Shown here piece after piece: positions 39,300 to 49,327 of a stretch of DNA of 64,000 nucleotides. The position numbers were made by a program, and so were the translations under genes. A model generated the notes under the pieces. That model saw only the letters and a program-made list of their open reading frames with translations. It was not told the origin of the DNA and made no database searches. The stretch is from Pantoea cypripedii (GTDB lineage: Bacteria > Pseudomonadota > Gammaproteobacteria > Enterobacterales > Enterobacteriaceae), in contig NZ_MLJI01000001.1 of the NCBI RefSeq assembly GCF_002095535.1, positions 124,001-188,000 of the forward strand. Reading direction: 5' to 3'. Each line of letters starts with the position of its first letter. Position 1 is the first letter of the stretch.

Positions 39300-40061
39300 A
39301 TGGCCCAGTCTGACGTTTTCCACCTTGGCATCACCAAAGCTGACCTGAAAGGAGCCACGCTGGCCATCGTTCCCGGCGATCCTGAGCGCGTAAAGAAAAT
39401 CGCTGCGCTGATGGACAACCCGCAGCACCTGGCGTCGCATCGTGAATTCACCACTTACCTGGCCGAGGTGGACGGCAAACCGGTGGTGGTGTGCTCCACC
39501 GGCATTGGTGGTCCGTCAACCTCCATCGCGGTGGAAGAACTGGCCCAGCTCGGTGTGCGTACCTTCCTGCGCGTCGGCACCACCGGAGCCATCCAGCCGA
39601 ATATCAATGTGGGTGATGTGCTGGTCACCACGGCTTCGGTTCGTCTGGACGGTGCCAGCCTGCACTTCGCGCCGATGGAATTCCCGGCGGTCGCGGACTT
39701 CACCTGTACCACGGCGCTGGTGGCAGCGGCAGAAGCCTGTGGTGCGAAAACCCACATTGGTATCACCGCCTCTTCCGACACCTTCTATCCCGGCCAGGAA
39801 CGTTACGACACCTTCTCAGGCCGTGTGGTCAGCCGCTTCCAGGGCTCAATGAAAGAGTGGCAGCAAATGGGCGTCCTCAACTATGAGATGGAATCCGCTA
39901 CACTGTTAACCATGTGCGCCAGCCAGGGGCTGCGAGCCGGTATGGTGGCGGGCGTCATCGTGAATCGTACGCAGAAGGAGATCCCGGACGCGGCGACCAT
40001 GAAACAGACGGAAAGCGACGCGGTGAAAATTGTAGTCGAAGCGGCGCGTCGATTAATCTAG
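39300..40061 (+). CDS. udp: Uridine phosphorylase
   Basis: Cleaves uridine with phosphate to uracil and ribose-1-phosphate. The 253 residues equal E. coli Udp, with the phosphate-binding [36 protein letters not shown] and the nucleoside-binding [17 protein letters not shown]. The ATG at 39300 has AGGAG eight bases upstream; an earlier in-frame codon lies in the promoter. CRP/CytR control is inferred from the upstream sites. Confidence 0.97.
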   Translation: MAQSDVFHLGITKADLKGATLAIVPGDPERVKKIAALMDNPQHLASHREFTTYLAEVDGKPVVVCSTGIGGPSTSIAVEELAQLGVRTFLRVGTTGAIQPNINVGDVLVTTASVRLDGASLHFAPMEFPAVADFTCTTALVAAAEACGAKTHIGITASSDTFYPGQERYDTFSGRVVSRFQGSMKEWQQMGVLNYEMESATLLTMCASQGLRAGMVAGVIVNRTQKEIPDAATMKQTESDAVKIVVEAARRLI

Positions 40062-40068
40062 CGCGCCC

Positions 40069-40102
40069 GGTAACCGGCGATTTTCAGATTTCGTCGGTTA
40101 CC
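40069..40102. repeat. Inverted repeat after udp
   Basis: GGTAACCGGCGA and TCGTCGGTTACC pair with one mismatch around a 10-base loop, seven bases after the udp stop. There is no T run on the plus strand, so it may be a 3'-end stabiliser or a weak terminator. Confidence 0.5.
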
Positions 40103-40146
40103 TGAAACGGATGCGCGTAAATTCAGCGGATAACTGAGAATTTTCT

Positions 40147-41406
40147 ATGCGCAAAACGGTTCCTGTTCAACGTCCTGCCTTTATGACCAGCCCCCAATCA
40201 CGTGTCGAAGATGCGGCCGCGCGTTTCCGCCAGGCGATGGCGGCGGCTGATTTCCCTGTCGCGCGTCAGTGCTGTGAAGAAGTGTTGCGTGTCATGCCGC
40301 AAAACATGCAGGTGCTAAGCGATTATGCGCTGACGCTGATGCGGGTTGGCGAATACCAGAAATCCTGGAAAACCTACCAGAAAATCTATCAGGCTACGGC
40401 GGATAAGCGGGCGCAGGCGGCCGAAACCTGGCTCGACGGTTTCACCGAAGTCTGTGGCTGGCTTAACAAGCCGGATGAGGTGGCGCGTTACGGGCTGGAG
40501 TCGTTGCAGCAATCCGACCGGAAATTCAGCGCCGGGCAAAAGCACCCTCTGCCAGCAGAAGCACCACCGGCCTTTGCGGCGTCTCGCCCACAGGAAAATA
40601 TCATTGCCTTCAGCCTGTATGGCGACCAGCCACGCTATTGCGAAACCCTGATAAAAAATGTCGAGGTGGCACGCGAGCTTTACCCGGCGTGGACCTGCCG
40701 TATCTGGCTGGATGACAGCGTGCCGCAGCATGTCTGGCAGCGTCTGGCGCAGCCCAATGTACAGCTGGTGGATATGTCGCACGAGAAAACGCTGTTTCCC
40801 ACCCTGTGGCGTTTCCTGGTGATGGATGATGTCAGCGTAAAACGTTTTATCGTGCGGGATGCGGATTCGCTGCTTTCCGAGCGCGAAGTGGCTGCGGTCG
40901 AGGCCTGGCTGCAATCACCCTATTGGTTCCACCATATGCGGGACTACTTTACCCACACCGAATTGCTGCTGGCGGGAATGTGGGGCGGGTGTAGCGGCGT
41001 ATTCAGCAATATCGAACAGCAGATGCGTGATTTTATTACCCGTTATCAGGGCAGCGAGCGTTTTACCGACCAGTATTTCCTCAAGCTGGCGTTGTGGCCA
41101 ACGGTACGCGACAGCCTGCTCAGTCACGACGATATTTTTCATTTTCACCAGGCCCAGTCGTGGCCTGCCCATGATCCCATTCGCTGGCAGACCGATCGTT
41201 TTCACGTCGGCAGCAATGCGGGATTCTCCAGCATGGCAGGTAAAGCCAGCCATGCTGACGCGGCGATGCAGCAGATTGAGCTGACGTATGGTGGGCAGAG
41301 CTGGCGTTATCCGGCAAAAGTGCGTGGCGGTGAATGGGCGTTACCGATGCCTTTTTTCCTGATTGATGCATGGAAAGCGGGTGAACTTACGGTGCAGGCG
41401 CTATAA
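40147..41406 (+). CDS. TPR protein with glycosyltransferase-like domain, function unknown
   Basis: A 419-residue protein that I do not recognise by name. Residues about 20-130 look like TPR helices (AAARFRQAMAAADFPVARQCCEEVL; QVLSDYALTLMRVGEYQKSWKTY). From about 150 it resembles a GT-A type sugar-transferase fold: IIAFSLYGDQPRYCETLIKN, then VKRFIVRDADSLLSEREVAAV with a D-x-D, and WFHHMRDYFTHTELLLAGMWGG. The last stretch, RD-AD-S ... H-MRD ... H ... AGMWGG, occurs in capsule-associated proteins. It has no signal peptide or membrane helix, and no sugar-polymer genes next to it. It lies between udp and rmuC, where E. coli has nothing. Codon use looks like its neighbours. The start is the upstream ATG; a Met at 40183 is possible. 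Confidence 0.7.
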   Translation: MRKTVPVQRPAFMTSPQSRVEDAAARFRQAMAAADFPVARQCCEEVLRVMPQNMQVLSDYALTLMRVGEYQKSWKTYQKIYQATADKRAQAAETWLDGFTEVCGWLNKPDEVARYGLESLQQSDRKFSAGQKHPLPAEAPPAFAASRPQENIIAFSLYGDQPRYCETLIKNVEVARELYPAWTCRIWLDDSVPQHVWQRLAQPNVQLVDMSHEKTLFPTLWRFLVMDDVSVKRFIVRDADSLLSEREVAAVEAWLQSPYWFHHMRDYFTHTELLLAGMWGGCSGVFSNIEQQMRDFITRYQGSERFTDQYFLKLALWPTVRDSLLSHDDIFHFHQAQSWPAHDPIRWQTDRFHVGSNAGFSSMAGKASHADAAMQQIELTYGGQSWRYPAKVRGGEWALPMPFFLIDAWKAGELTVQAL

Positions 41407-41428
41407 GCCTGCCATCCGGCAAAATTGT

Positions 41429-41444
41429 CTGGACATTTATACAG
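41429..41444 (+). promoter_or_regulatory. LexA box upstream of rmuC
   Basis: CTGGACATTTATACAG agrees with the LexA consensus CTGTATATATATACAG in 13 of 16 positions, 45 bases before the rmuC start. E. coli rmuC (yigN) is, to my recollection, also listed among genes with a LexA site. The overlapping promoter is not clear to me. Confidence 0.7.
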
Positions 41445-41489
41445 TGCGCCTCTACCTTTTCCCTCAGCGAGAGGATCCACGGGGGAATT

Positions 41490-43004
41490 ATGGATCAGCA
41501 ACTTATCATTATCAGCGGCGTACTGGCGCTGGCCGGGTTCGGCCTGGGCTGGATTGTGGCGCAGCTGCGCGCTGGCCATCAGCATGCCAGTTTTTTAACC
41601 GAACGCCGCTTGCTGGAAGATGCGCAGCAGCGTCAGCAGCAGCAACTGGAACAGACGCAACAGCAGGTACAGCAGCGTGAACAGGAGCTGCGTCAGCTGC
41701 ATGGTGCGCTGAGCGGTGCGCAGGAGCGCCTGCAACAGCTTGACTACTGGCGTGGCGAAAGCGAACAGCTGAGCCGTGAACTGCGCAACCAACTGGAAGT
41801 GAACAGCGCGCAGGAAGCCGAGCTACGCGAAGTCACCATCCGTCTGGAAGAGACGCGTTTCGCCGCCGAGGAGAAACAGCGTTTGCTCACCAACAGCGAA
41901 CAGCGCCTGAGCGCGCAGTTCGAAAATCTTGCCAACCGTATCTTCGAAAACAGCGGTCGTCGCGTTGATGAACAAAACCGTCAGAGTCTGAATAACCTGA
42001 TCAGCCCGCTGCGCGAGCAGCTGGACGGTTTTCGCCGCCAGGTGAATGACAGCTTTGGTCAGGAAGCGCGTGAGCGCCATACGCTGGCCCATGAAATCCG
42101 TCAGCTGCAACAGCTGAATGCGCAGATGGCGCAGGAAGCGATTAACCTCACCAAAGCGCTGAAAGGTGACAACAAAATCCAGGGCAACTGGGGCGAAGTG
42201 GTGCTCAGCCGGGTGCTGGAGGCATCGGGCCTGCGCGAAGGCCATGAGTATGAAACCCAGGTTAACATTCAGCTGGAATCACAGGGCAGGATGCAACCGG
42301 ATGTGATTGTGCGTCTGCCGCAGGGCAAGGATGTGGTGATTGACGCCAAAATGACGCTGATCGCCTACGAACGCTATTTCAATGCCGAAGATGAGGCCAC
42401 GCGCGAGCAGGCGATTCAGGATCACGTCAATGCGGTGCGCGGCCATATTCGCCTGCTGGGACGAAAAGATTATCAACAATTGCCCGGTTTACGCTCCCTG
42501 GATTATGTGTTGATGTTTATCCCGGTTGAACCGGCTTTCCTGCTGGCGATCGATCGGCAGCCAGAGCTGATCAGCGAGGCGTTGCAACAGAATATCATGC
42601 TGGTCAGCCCCACCACCTTGCTGGTGGCGCTGCGCACCATCAACAATCTGTGGCGTTATGAGCATCAGAGCCGCAATGCGCAGCGCATTGCCGATCGTGC
42701 CGCACGGCTGTATGACAAAATGCGGCTGTTTGTTGATGACATGAGCGGCATTGGTCACAACCTGGATAAAGCGCAGCAAAGTTACCAGCTGGCGATGAAA
42801 AAACTGGCGGAAGGGCGCGGTAATCTTATCGCGCAAAGTGAAGCCTTCCGTTCGCTGGGCGTGGAGATCAAACGCCCCATCAATCCGCAGCTGGTGGCGC
42901 AGGCGCAACCGTCAGAGACAGAAGAAGATTGGGCCGATGACGACGAGCCTGATGAAAAAGCAGAAGATTCTGCCGCCGCTTCCCTGCGCCGTATCAACGA
43001 ATAG
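41490..43004 (+). CDS. rmuC: RmuC, DNA recombination protein
   Basis: Membrane-anchored protein with a predicted restriction-endonuclease-like domain; loss raises certain DNA inversions. The 504 residues have an N-terminal membrane helix (about 4-26), a Gln-rich coiled coil to about 190, and the RmuC domain with KIQGNWGEVVLSRVLEASGL, PDVIVRLPQGKDVVIDAKMTL and DYVLMFIPVEPAFLLA. The acidic C-terminal tail (ETEEDWADDDEPDEKAEDS) makes it longer than E. coli (475). GGGGGAA precedes the ATG. Confidence 0.93.
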   Translation: MDQQLIIISGVLALAGFGLGWIVAQLRAGHQHASFLTERRLLEDAQQRQQQQLEQTQQQVQQREQELRQLHGALSGAQERLQQLDYWRGESEQLSRELRNQLEVNSAQEAELREVTIRLEETRFAAEEKQRLLTNSEQRLSAQFENLANRIFENSGRRVDEQNRQSLNNLISPLREQLDGFRRQVNDSFGQEARERHTLAHEIRQLQQLNAQMAQEAINLTKALKGDNKIQGNWGEVVLSRVLEASGLREGHEYETQVNIQLESQGRMQPDVIVRLPQGKDVVIDAKMTLIAYERYFNAEDEATREQAIQDHVNAVRGHIRLLGRKDYQQLPGLRSLDYVLMFIPVEPAFLLAIDRQPELISEALQQNIMLVSPTTLLVALRTINNLWRYEHQSRNAQRIADRAARLYDKMRLFVDDMSGIGHNLDKAQQSYQLAMKKLAEGRGNLIAQSEAFRSLGVEIKRPINPQLVAQAQPSETEEDWADDDEPDEKAEDSAAASLRRINE

Positions 43005-43079
43005 CACGCCGGTCGCGTGCCCGGCCAGCGCAACTCTGATACACTTCGGGAAGAATTGTTTGTGGAACAGGTAAAACCC

Positions 43080-43838
43080 ATGGCAGATGAATCACAGCAG
43101 GAAACTACCCACTTTGGCTTTCAGACCGTCGCGAAAAGCGAAAAGGCAGATAAAGTCGCCGACGTGTTTCACTCCGTAGCGGCAAAATATGACCTGATGA
43201 ACGATCTGATGTCTTTCGGCATCCATCGTGTCTGGAAGCGTTTCACCATCGACAGCAGCGGCGTGCGCCGTGGTCAGCGTGTGCTGGATTTGGCCGGTGG
43301 TACCGGCGACCTGACGGCGAAATTCTCGCGTCTGGTGGGCGAAACCGGCCAGGTGGTACTGGCGGACATCAACAGCTCAATGCTGAAGATGGGCCGTGAA
43401 AAACTGCGTAACCTCGGCATTTCTGGCAACGTCAGCTATGTGCAGGCCAACGCCGAAGCGCTGCCTTTCCCGGATAACTATTTCGATTGCATCACCATCT
43501 CTTTTGGTCTGCGTAACGTAACGGAAAAAGAGAAAGCGCTGGCTTCTATGTTCCGCGTATTGAAGCCAGGCGGACGCCTGCTGGTGCTGGAATTCTCCAA
43601 ACCGCTGATCGAACCGCTGAGCAAAGCCTATGATGCTTACTCGTTCCACATTCTGCCGCGTATTGGTCAACTGGTGGCGCAGGATGCCGAGAGCTATCGC
43701 TATCTGGCGGAATCGATCCGTATGCATCCCGATCAGGAAACCCTGAAGGCGATGATGAATGACGCGGGTTTTGAGAATACCACCTACTTCAACATGACTG
43801 GCGGCATCGTCGCGTTGCATCGCGGCTTTAAGTTCTGA
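43080..43838 (+). CDS. ubiE: Ubiquinone/menaquinone C-methyltransferase UbiE
   Basis: SAM-dependent C-methyltransferase of both ubiquinone and menaquinone synthesis. The 252 residues show [25 protein letters not shown] motif [15 protein letters not shown] (about 68-81), [25 protein letters not shown] and [15 protein letters not shown]. The start at 43080 gives the family [13 protein letters not shown]; the upstream in-frame codon at 43017 is not supported. First of the ubiE-ubiJ-ubiB set. Confidence 0.97.
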   Translation: MADESQQETTHFGFQTVAKSEKADKVADVFHSVAAKYDLMNDLMSFGIHRVWKRFTIDSSGVRRGQRVLDLAGGTGDLTAKFSRLVGETGQVVLADINSSMLKMGREKLRNLGISGNVSYVQANAEALPFPDNYFDCITISFGLRNVTEKEKALASMFRVLKPGGRLLVLEFSKPLIEPLSKAYDAYSFHILPRIGQLVAQDAESYRYLAESIRMHPDQETLKAMMNDAGFENTTYFNMTGGIVALHRGFKF

Positions 43839-43844
43839 CAAATC

Positions 43845-44456
43845 ATGGCCATGACTTTCACTCCTTTGATTACCGGCGGTCTTGAGACCGCCCTCAATCG
43901 TGTTTTGTATCGCGATCGCAGCCTGAAAGCGGCACGCCAGCGTCTGGCGGGCAAAGTGCTGATGTTACGGTTGCAGGAACTCTCATTCCCGCTGGTGCTG
44001 GTGTTCAGCGAAAATCAGCTGGATGTGCTTGGCGACTGGCAGGACAGCAGCGATTGCACTGTCAGCCTGCGTCTTAGCACCCTGCCGAAATTGCGTGACC
44101 GCCAGCAGCTCACCAGCCTGATTCGCAGCGGCGAGCTGGAAGTGGAGGGGGATTTGCAGGTGGTGCAGCAATTCTCGGCGTTGATGGATCTGGCAGAGCT
44201 GGATCCGGCGGAGTATCTCGCACCGTGGATCGGTGATATCGCCGCGCAGGGCATCAGCCAGGCCGCGCAGCGCGCGCTGAAGTTTGTGCAGCACGAGGTG
44301 ACGCGTCGCCAGGATTACCTGGGTCAGACCCTCACCGAAGAGTGGCGACTGGCGCCGGGTGCGCTGGAACTTGCCTGGTTTTGCGAGGAAGTGGAAGCGA
44401 TGGAACGTTCGCTCAATGCGTTAGAGGCGCGTTTAGCACAGCTGGAGGCGAAATGA
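43845..44456 (+). CDS. ubiJ: UbiJ, accessory factor of ubiquinone synthesis
   Basis: SCP2-domain protein that, with UbiK, organises the late ubiquinone-pathway enzymes; it binds polyprenyl lipids. The 203 residues match the E. coli protein (201): VLIL-type beta strand [44 protein letters not shown], and a C-terminal coiled helix ending [11 protein letters not shown]. Start may be 43845 or the Met at 43851; neither has a good ribosome site. In E. coli a small RNA, EsrE, comes from this gene's 3' part; I cannot confirm it here. Confidence 0.93.
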   Translation: MAMTFTPLITGGLETALNRVLYRDRSLKAARQRLAGKVLMLRLQELSFPLVLVFSENQLDVLGDWQDSSDCTVSLRLSTLPKLRDRQQLTSLIRSGELEVEGDLQVVQQFSALMDLAELDPAEYLAPWIGDIAAQGISQAAQRALKFVQHEVTRRQDYLGQTLTEEWRLAPGALELAWFCEEVEAMERSLNALEARLAQLEAK

Positions 44457-46090
44457 CGCTGGGAGAAATTCGGCGCTTATATTTTATCGTAAAGGTCTTT
44501 CTCAGCTATGGCCTTGATGAACTGATTCCCCACATGCGTATCACGCTGCCTCTGCGTTTATGGCGGCGCTGCATTTTCTGGATCCCTAACAAACACAAAA
44601 ACGAATCGATGGGCGTGCGGATACGTCTGGCGATGGAGCAACTGGGGCCGGTGTGGATCAAGTTCGGTCAGATGCTCTCGACACGCCGCGATCTGTTTCC
44701 CCCGGCGATCGCTGATGAGCTGGCGATCCTGCAGGATCGCGTTGCACCCTTTGATGGTGTTAAAGCCAAAGCGCAAATCGAGAAAGCGATCGGCGGGCCG
44801 GTGGAAACCTGGTTTGACGATTTCGAGATCACGCCACTGGCCTCGGCGTCTATTGCTCAGGTCCATACCGCGACGCTGAAAGAGAATGGCCGTGAAGTGG
44901 TGATCAAAGTGATCCGCCCGGATATCCTGCCGGTGATCAAAGCGGATATGAAGCTGATCTACCGCCTGGCGCGTTGGGTGCCGCGTTTGCTGCCGGATGG
45001 ACGTCGTCTGCGTCCGCAGGAAGTGGTGCGCGACTACGAAAAAACCTTGATTGATGAACTCAATCTGCTGCGTGAAGCTGCCAACGCGATTCAGCTGCGT
45101 CGTAACTTTGACCAGAGCCGCATGCTGTATGTACCGGAAATCTTCTCCGATTATTGCAGTGAATCGATGCTGGTGATGGAACGTATCTACGGCATTCCGA
45201 TTTCTGATGTTGCCACGCTGGAGCAGCATGGCGTCAATATGAAGCTGCTGGCCGAGCGTGGTGTGCAGGTGTTCTTCACCCAGGTGTTCCGTGACAGCTT
45301 CTTCCATGCCGATATGCATCCCGGCAACATCTTCGTCAGCTACGACCATCCGGAAGATCCGCAATATATCGGCATCGACTGCGGTATCGTCGGTTCGCTG
45401 AACAAAGAGGATAAACGTTACCTGGCGGAAAACTTTATCGCGTTCTTTAACCGCGATTACCGCAAGGTGGCGGAGCTGCATGTTGATTCCGGCTGGGTGC
45501 CGCCGGATACCAACGTCGAAGATTTTGAGTTTGCGATTCGTACCGTGTGTGAACCGATTTTTGAGAAGCCGCTGGCAGAGATCTCCTTTGGCCATGTGTT
45601 GCTCAACCTGTTCAACACCGCGCGTCGCTTCAACATGGAAGTGCAGCCACAGCTGGTGCTGTTGCAGAAAACCCTGCTGTATATCGAGGGGATTGGCCGT
45701 CAGCTCTATCCGCAGCTCGATTTGTGGAAAACCGCTAAACCGTTCCTCGAAGACTGGATTAAAGATCAGATTGGTATTCCGGCCATCTGGCGCGCGGTGA
45801 AAGACAAGGCTCCCTTCTGGGCAGAAAAACTACCGGAGCTACCGGAACTGTTTTACGACAGCATGCGCCAGCACAAATTGTTGCAGCACAGCGTCGATAA
45901 ACTGGTCACCGATCTGAATGCGCAACGCACCCGTCATAACAAGGCGCGTTATCTGTTCGGAGTAGGGGCTACACTGTTATTAAGTGGCACCGCAGTGCTA
46001 CTGAGTCGGCCTGAGTGGGATTTGTTTCCCGCGATTTTAATGGCCGCAGGCATCGTTACCTGGCTGATAGGCTGGCGCAAGACAAACTGA
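44453..46090 (+). CDS. ubiB: UbiB, ABC1/ADCK-family protein of ubiquinone synthesis
   Basis: Atypical kinase/ATPase needed for ubiquinone synthesis, anchored in the inner membrane. The 545 residues include the KxGQ motif [17 protein letters not shown] (about 60-76), the Ala-rich loop [15 protein letters not shown], the conserved Lys in [19 protein letters not shown] and IGIDCGIVG, and two C-terminal membrane helices. GGAGG lies before the ATG, which overlaps the ubiJ stop by ATGA. Confidence 0.96.
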   Translation: MTLGEIRRLYFIVKVFLSYGLDELIPHMRITLPLRLWRRCIFWIPNKHKNESMGVRIRLAMEQLGPVWIKFGQMLSTRRDLFPPAIADELAILQDRVAPFDGVKAKAQIEKAIGGPVETWFDDFEITPLASASIAQVHTATLKENGREVVIKVIRPDILPVIKADMKLIYRLARWVPRLLPDGRRLRPQEVVRDYEKTLIDELNLLREAANAIQLRRNFDQSRMLYVPEIFSDYCSESMLVMERIYGIPISDVATLEQHGVNMKLLAERGVQVFFTQVFRDSFFHADMHPGNIFVSYDHPEDPQYIGIDCGIVGSLNKEDKRYLAENFIAFFNRDYRKVAELHVDSGWVPPDTNVEDFEFAIRTVCEPIFEKPLAEISFGHVLLNLFNTARRFNMEVQPQLVLLQKTLLYIEGIGRQLYPQLDLWKTAKPFLEDWIKDQIGIPAIWRAVKDKAPFWAEKLPELPELFYDSMRQHKLLQHSVDKLVTDLNAQRTRHNKARYLFGVGATLLLSGTAVLLSRPEWDLFPAILMAAGIVTWLIGWRKTN

Positions 46091-46200
46091 TTGTCAGCCA
46101 GATCTAAAACGCGTAATGTCGCATGCTAAGGCCCGAAATCATATGGGCTTTCTGTGTGTTACATTCAACAGTTTTTCACAGAATATTAGAGGCATATCTC

Positions 46201-46455
46201 ATGGGCGGTATCAGTATTTGGCAATTGTTAATCATTGCCGTCATTGTTGTACTTCTGTTCGGTACCAATAAGCTACGCAATCTGGGTTCGGATTTAGGGT
46301 CTTCCATCCGTGGCTTCAAAAAAGCGATGGGTGACGAAGACGAGAAAAAGGATCAACCGAAAGAGCAGGACGCTGACTTCAACGCCAAAACCCTGGCAGA
46401 TAAACAGCAAACCTCGGCTAGTAAAGACGACGCCAGGAACGACAAGCAGGTATAA
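46201..46455 (+). CDS. tatA: TatA, twin-arginine translocase subunit
   Basis: Forms the pore-like oligomer of the Tat pathway for folded proteins. The 84-residue protein has one N-terminal membrane helix ([22 protein letters not shown]), the hinge, an amphipathic helix with FKKAMGDED, and a charged tail. The start at 46201 gives MGGISIW as in E. coli; the frame upstream is not conserved. Begins tatABC. Confidence 0.96.
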   Translation: MGGISIWQLLIIAVIVVLLFGTNKLRNLGSDLGSSIRGFKKAMGDEDEKKDQPKEQDADFNAKTLADKQQTSASKDDARNDKQV

Positions 46456-46457
46456 CT

Positions 46458-46985
46458 GTGTTCGACATTGGTTTTAGTGAACTGGTATTGGTGTTCGTTA
46501 TCGGGCTGATTGTTCTCGGTCCGCAACGATTACCGGTTGCGGTAAAAACCGTAGTGGGCTGGATTCGCGCAATTCGCTCGCTGGCGGCTAACGTACAGAA
46601 TGAACTGGCGCAGGAACTGAAACTGCAGGAGCTACAGGATAGCCTGAAGAAGGTGGAGGAAGCGGGCCGTGGCACGCTGTCACCGGAACTGAAAGAATCA
46701 ATGGAAGAGTTGCGTAAAACCGCTGACTCCATGAAACGTTCTTATCAGCAGAGCATCGATGTAGAGAAAGCGGAAGATGAAGCCAATACCATTCATACGC
46801 CGCCGCCTGCTGCTCCTGTGCCACCGGTAACGCCTGCCACAGCAGTGACGCCCGCAACAGCAGAACATCAGGCCAGTGCGCCAGCACAGGCACCGCACGC
46901 TGCGCCGTCTGCCGTGGACAAACCCGATACCGCCAGTGCGCCTCGCAGCACAGCGCCAACTCCTTCTGCAAATGATGAACGATAA
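46458..46985 (+). CDS. tatB: TatB, twin-arginine translocase subunit
   Basis: With TatC forms the receptor for twin-arginine signal peptides. The 175 residues begin (GTG start, two bases after tatA) with [32 protein letters not shown], the conserved Glu in the helix and the GPQRLP hinge. A long helical region and a Pro/Ala/Thr-rich tail follow. Confidence 0.96.
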   Translation: MFDIGFSELVLVFVIGLIVLGPQRLPVAVKTVVGWIRAIRSLAANVQNELAQELKLQELQDSLKKVEEAGRGTLSPELKESMEELRKTADSMKRSYQQSIDVEKAEDEANTIHTPPPAAPVPPVTPATAVTPATAEHQASAPAQAPHAAPSAVDKPDTASAPRSTAPTPSANDER

Positions 46986-46987
46986 AC

Positions 46988-47764
46988 ATGGCCGTTGAAG
47001 ATACACAACCGCTCATCAGCCATCTGATTGAGCTGCGTAAGCGACTGTTAAACTGCATCATCGCGGTATTTGTCATCTTTCTGGCGCTGATCTACTTCGC
47101 CAATGATATCTACCATATTGTGGCAGAGCCGTTGATCAGGCAGATGCCAGCCGGTGCCACCATGATTGCGACCGAAGTCGCATCGCCGTTCTTTACCCCG
47201 ATAAAGCTCACCATCATTGTTTCGGTGTTTCTGGCCGTACCGGTGATTCTGTATCAGGTATGGGCGTTCATTGCGCCTGCGCTGTATCGCCATGAGCGCA
47301 AGCTGGTGATGCCGCTGCTGTTCTCCAGCACGCTGTTATTTTACGTCGGTGTGGCTTTTGCTTACTTCGTCGTGTTCCCGCTGGCGTTTGGCTTCTTTGC
47401 CAAAACCGCGCCGCAGGGCGTGCAGATCGCCACGGATATCACCCACTATCTCGACTTCGTCATGACCCTGTTCCTGGCATTTGGGGTGGCGTTTGAGGTG
47501 CCGGTGGTGATTGTGCTGCTGTGCTGGACCGGGATCACCACGCCGGAAGATCTGAAAAAGAAACGTCCCTACATTCTGGTTGGCGCGTTCGTTGTTGGGA
47601 TGTTGCTCACACCACCGGATGTTTTCTCACAAACTTTGCTCGCTATTCCGATGTACTGCCTGTTTGAAGTCGGCGTATTCTTCTCCCGCTACTATGTGGG
47701 GAAAGGACGAAAGTCGGAGTCGGAGTCAGAATCGGTTGACGAGGAACATCACACCGAATCCTGA
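46988..47764 (+). CDS. tatC: TatC, twin-arginine translocase subunit
   Basis: Six-helix core of the Tat receptor. The 258 residues match E. coli in length, with the cytoplasmic start [14 protein letters not shown] that contacts signal peptides, the periplasmic SPFFTPIKL, the YRHERK loop and [14 protein letters not shown] helix. Ends with a Ser/Glu-rich tail. Two bases after tatB. Confidence 0.96.
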   Translation: MAVEDTQPLISHLIELRKRLLNCIIAVFVIFLALIYFANDIYHIVAEPLIRQMPAGATMIATEVASPFFTPIKLTIIVSVFLAVPVILYQVWAFIAPALYRHERKLVMPLLFSSTLLFYVGVAFAYFVVFPLAFGFFAKTAPQGVQIATDITHYLDFVMTLFLAFGVAFEVPVVIVLLCWTGITTPEDLKKKRPYILVGAFVVGMLLTPPDVFSQTLLAIPMYCLFEVGVFFSRYYVGKGRKSESESESVDEEHHTES

Positions 47765-47811
47765 TATCCAGGCTGAGTATCCCGCGTGCGAGCGGGATGA
47801 TGATGAATCTG

Positions 47812-47837
47812 AACCGCCCGCTTGTTGGGCGGTTTTT
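47812..47837 (+). terminator. Intrinsic terminator between tatC and tatD
   Basis: AACCGCCC/GGGCGGTT with a 7-base loop and a run of T (TTTTT, starting in the stem). It sits 15 bases before the tatD start. Another stem (ATCCCGC...GCGGGAT) lies just upstream, at 47779-47798. tatD is thus likely weakly connected with tatABC. Confidence 0.75.
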
Positions 47838-47851
47838 ATTTGGGAAAAAAC

Positions 47852-48634
47852 ATGTTTGATATCGGTGTAAACCTGACCAGCACGCAATTCGCTAAAGATC
47901 GCGAACAGGTGGTGACACGTGCGCGCGACGCAGGCGTCACCGGCCTGTTAATCACTGGCACCAACGCGCTGGAAAGCCAGCAGGCGCAACGGCTGGCTGC
48001 ATTGCATTCTGGCTACTGCTGGTCAACCGCGGGTGTGCATCCGCATCATGCCAGCGAGTGGTCCGCAGAAACCGCCAACACCCTGCGCCGCCTGGCGGAA
48101 AGTGAGCAGGTGGTGGCGATTGGTGAATGCGGGCTGGACTTCAACCGCAACTTCTCCGCGCATGATCAGCAGGAATACGCCTTTGATGCGCAACTGCAGC
48201 TGGCGGCTGAATTACAGCTGCCGGTATTTCTGCATTGCCGCGAAGCGCACGCGCGTTTTGCGGCGATTCTGCAACCCTGGCTGCCGAAACTGGTGGGGGC
48301 GGTGGCGCACTGCTTTACCGGCACGCGTGAGGAACTGGAGGCCTGCCTGGATTTGGGGCTGTCAGTGGGAATTACCGGCTGGGTATGCGACGAACGCCGT
48401 GGCATGGAGCTGCGTGCAATGCTGCCATTGATCCCGGCCGACCGCCTGCTGCTGGAAACCGATGCGCCTTATTTACTGCCGCGTGATATGCATCCGCGTC
48501 CGACATCGCGTCGTAATGAACCCTGTTTTCTGCCGCACATCGTGCAGCAGGTCGCGTTATGGCGTAATGAGGATGCAGAAGCGCTGGGCGCACAGGTGGA
48601 TCACAACGCGCGCCAGCTGTTCAGACTGGCTTAG
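47852..48634 (+). CDS. tatD: TatD, metal-dependent DNase
   Basis: Cytoplasmic 3'-5' exonuclease of the TatD family, acting on damaged DNA and RNA; not required for Tat export. The 260 residues equal E. coli TatD, with metal ligands in [36 protein letters not shown] and LETDAPYL. The start at 47852 gives [10 protein letters not shown]. The stop overlaps that of convergent rfaH by four bases. Confidence 0.96.
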   Translation: MFDIGVNLTSTQFAKDREQVVTRARDAGVTGLLITGTNALESQQAQRLAALHSGYCWSTAGVHPHHASEWSAETANTLRRLAESEQVVAIGECGLDFNRNFSAHDQQEYAFDAQLQLAAELQLPVFLHCREAHARFAAILQPWLPKLVGAVAHCFTGTREELEACLDLGLSVGITGWVCDERRGMELRAMLPLIPADRLLLETDAPYLLPRDMHPRPTSRRNEPCFLPHIVQQVALWRNEDAEALGAQVDHNARQLFRLA

Positions 48635-49119
48635 ACTTTGCGGAAAAGTTTGTTATCGACGCTGCGCATCACCTGTTTATTCAGCAGGTTCAGCAGCAGG
48701 ATGGAACGGGTCTCGCCATCCGGCTCGGCAAAAATGGCTCGCAAACCTTCAAAGGTGCCATCGGTGATGATCACTTCATCACCGACCTGTGGCGTTTCCG
48801 GGTCCAGCAGGATCTGTGGCGCGTCACTTTGCAGTGCTTCGATCACTTCATACGGCACCGTCGCTGGCATCGCCCCGAAGCGCACGAAGTGGCTGACACC
48901 GCGCGTGCTGCTGATGGTGGTGGTATGAATCGCTTCCGGATCGAATTCAATAAACAGATAGTTGGGGAACAGCGGCTCACTTACCGTGGTGCGTTTGCCA
49001 CGAACGATTTTTTCCAGAGCAATCATCGGGCTGAGGCAATTCACCTCCTGCCGCTCAAGATGCTCTTTCGCGCGCAATAGCTGTCCACGTTTGCAATAAA
49101 GTAAGTACCAGGATTCCAT
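48631..49119 (-). CDS. rfaH: Transcription antiterminator RfaH
   Basis: NusG paralogue recruited by ops elements to long operons for LPS, capsule and similar; its C-terminal KOW domain switches fold and binds ribosomes. The 162 residues equal E. coli RfaH: start [46 protein letters not shown] and C-terminal [13 protein letters not shown]. The start at 49119 has GGGAG six bases upstream; an open extension to 49278 is not conserved. Likely stimulates polysaccharide operons elsewhere in the genome. Confidence 0.97.
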   Translation of the reverse strand: MESWYLLYCKRGQLLRAKEHLERQEVNCLSPMIALEKIVRGKRTTVSEPLFPNYLFIEFDPEAIHTTTISSTRGVSHFVRFGAMPATVPYEVIEALQSDAPQILLDPETPQVGDEVIITDGTFEGLRAIFAEPDGETRSILLLNLLNKQVMRSVDNKLFRKV

Positions 49120-49327
49120 AACTGCTCCCAAAGAATGGACGCTAAGAATAGCAAACCTGCTTTCAGAGTTATAGCGCATCGGCCGGGGTAAACGCAGCTG
49201 TAAAACAAATTTCACTACGATTTTTCTGAGTCTGAGAGCTTTTTGATCGTTTTCTGTAAGAAAATTGACGTCTGGCAATCTTCTGTATCAGACTCCCTGA
49301 CCATCTGATGAATGAAAGGACCGTCTG

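Noticed and set aside
48631..49278. A 53-codon N-terminal extension of RfaH
   Set aside because: Not conserved in RfaH; the start at 49119 gives the exact 162-residue family length with GGGAG upstream.
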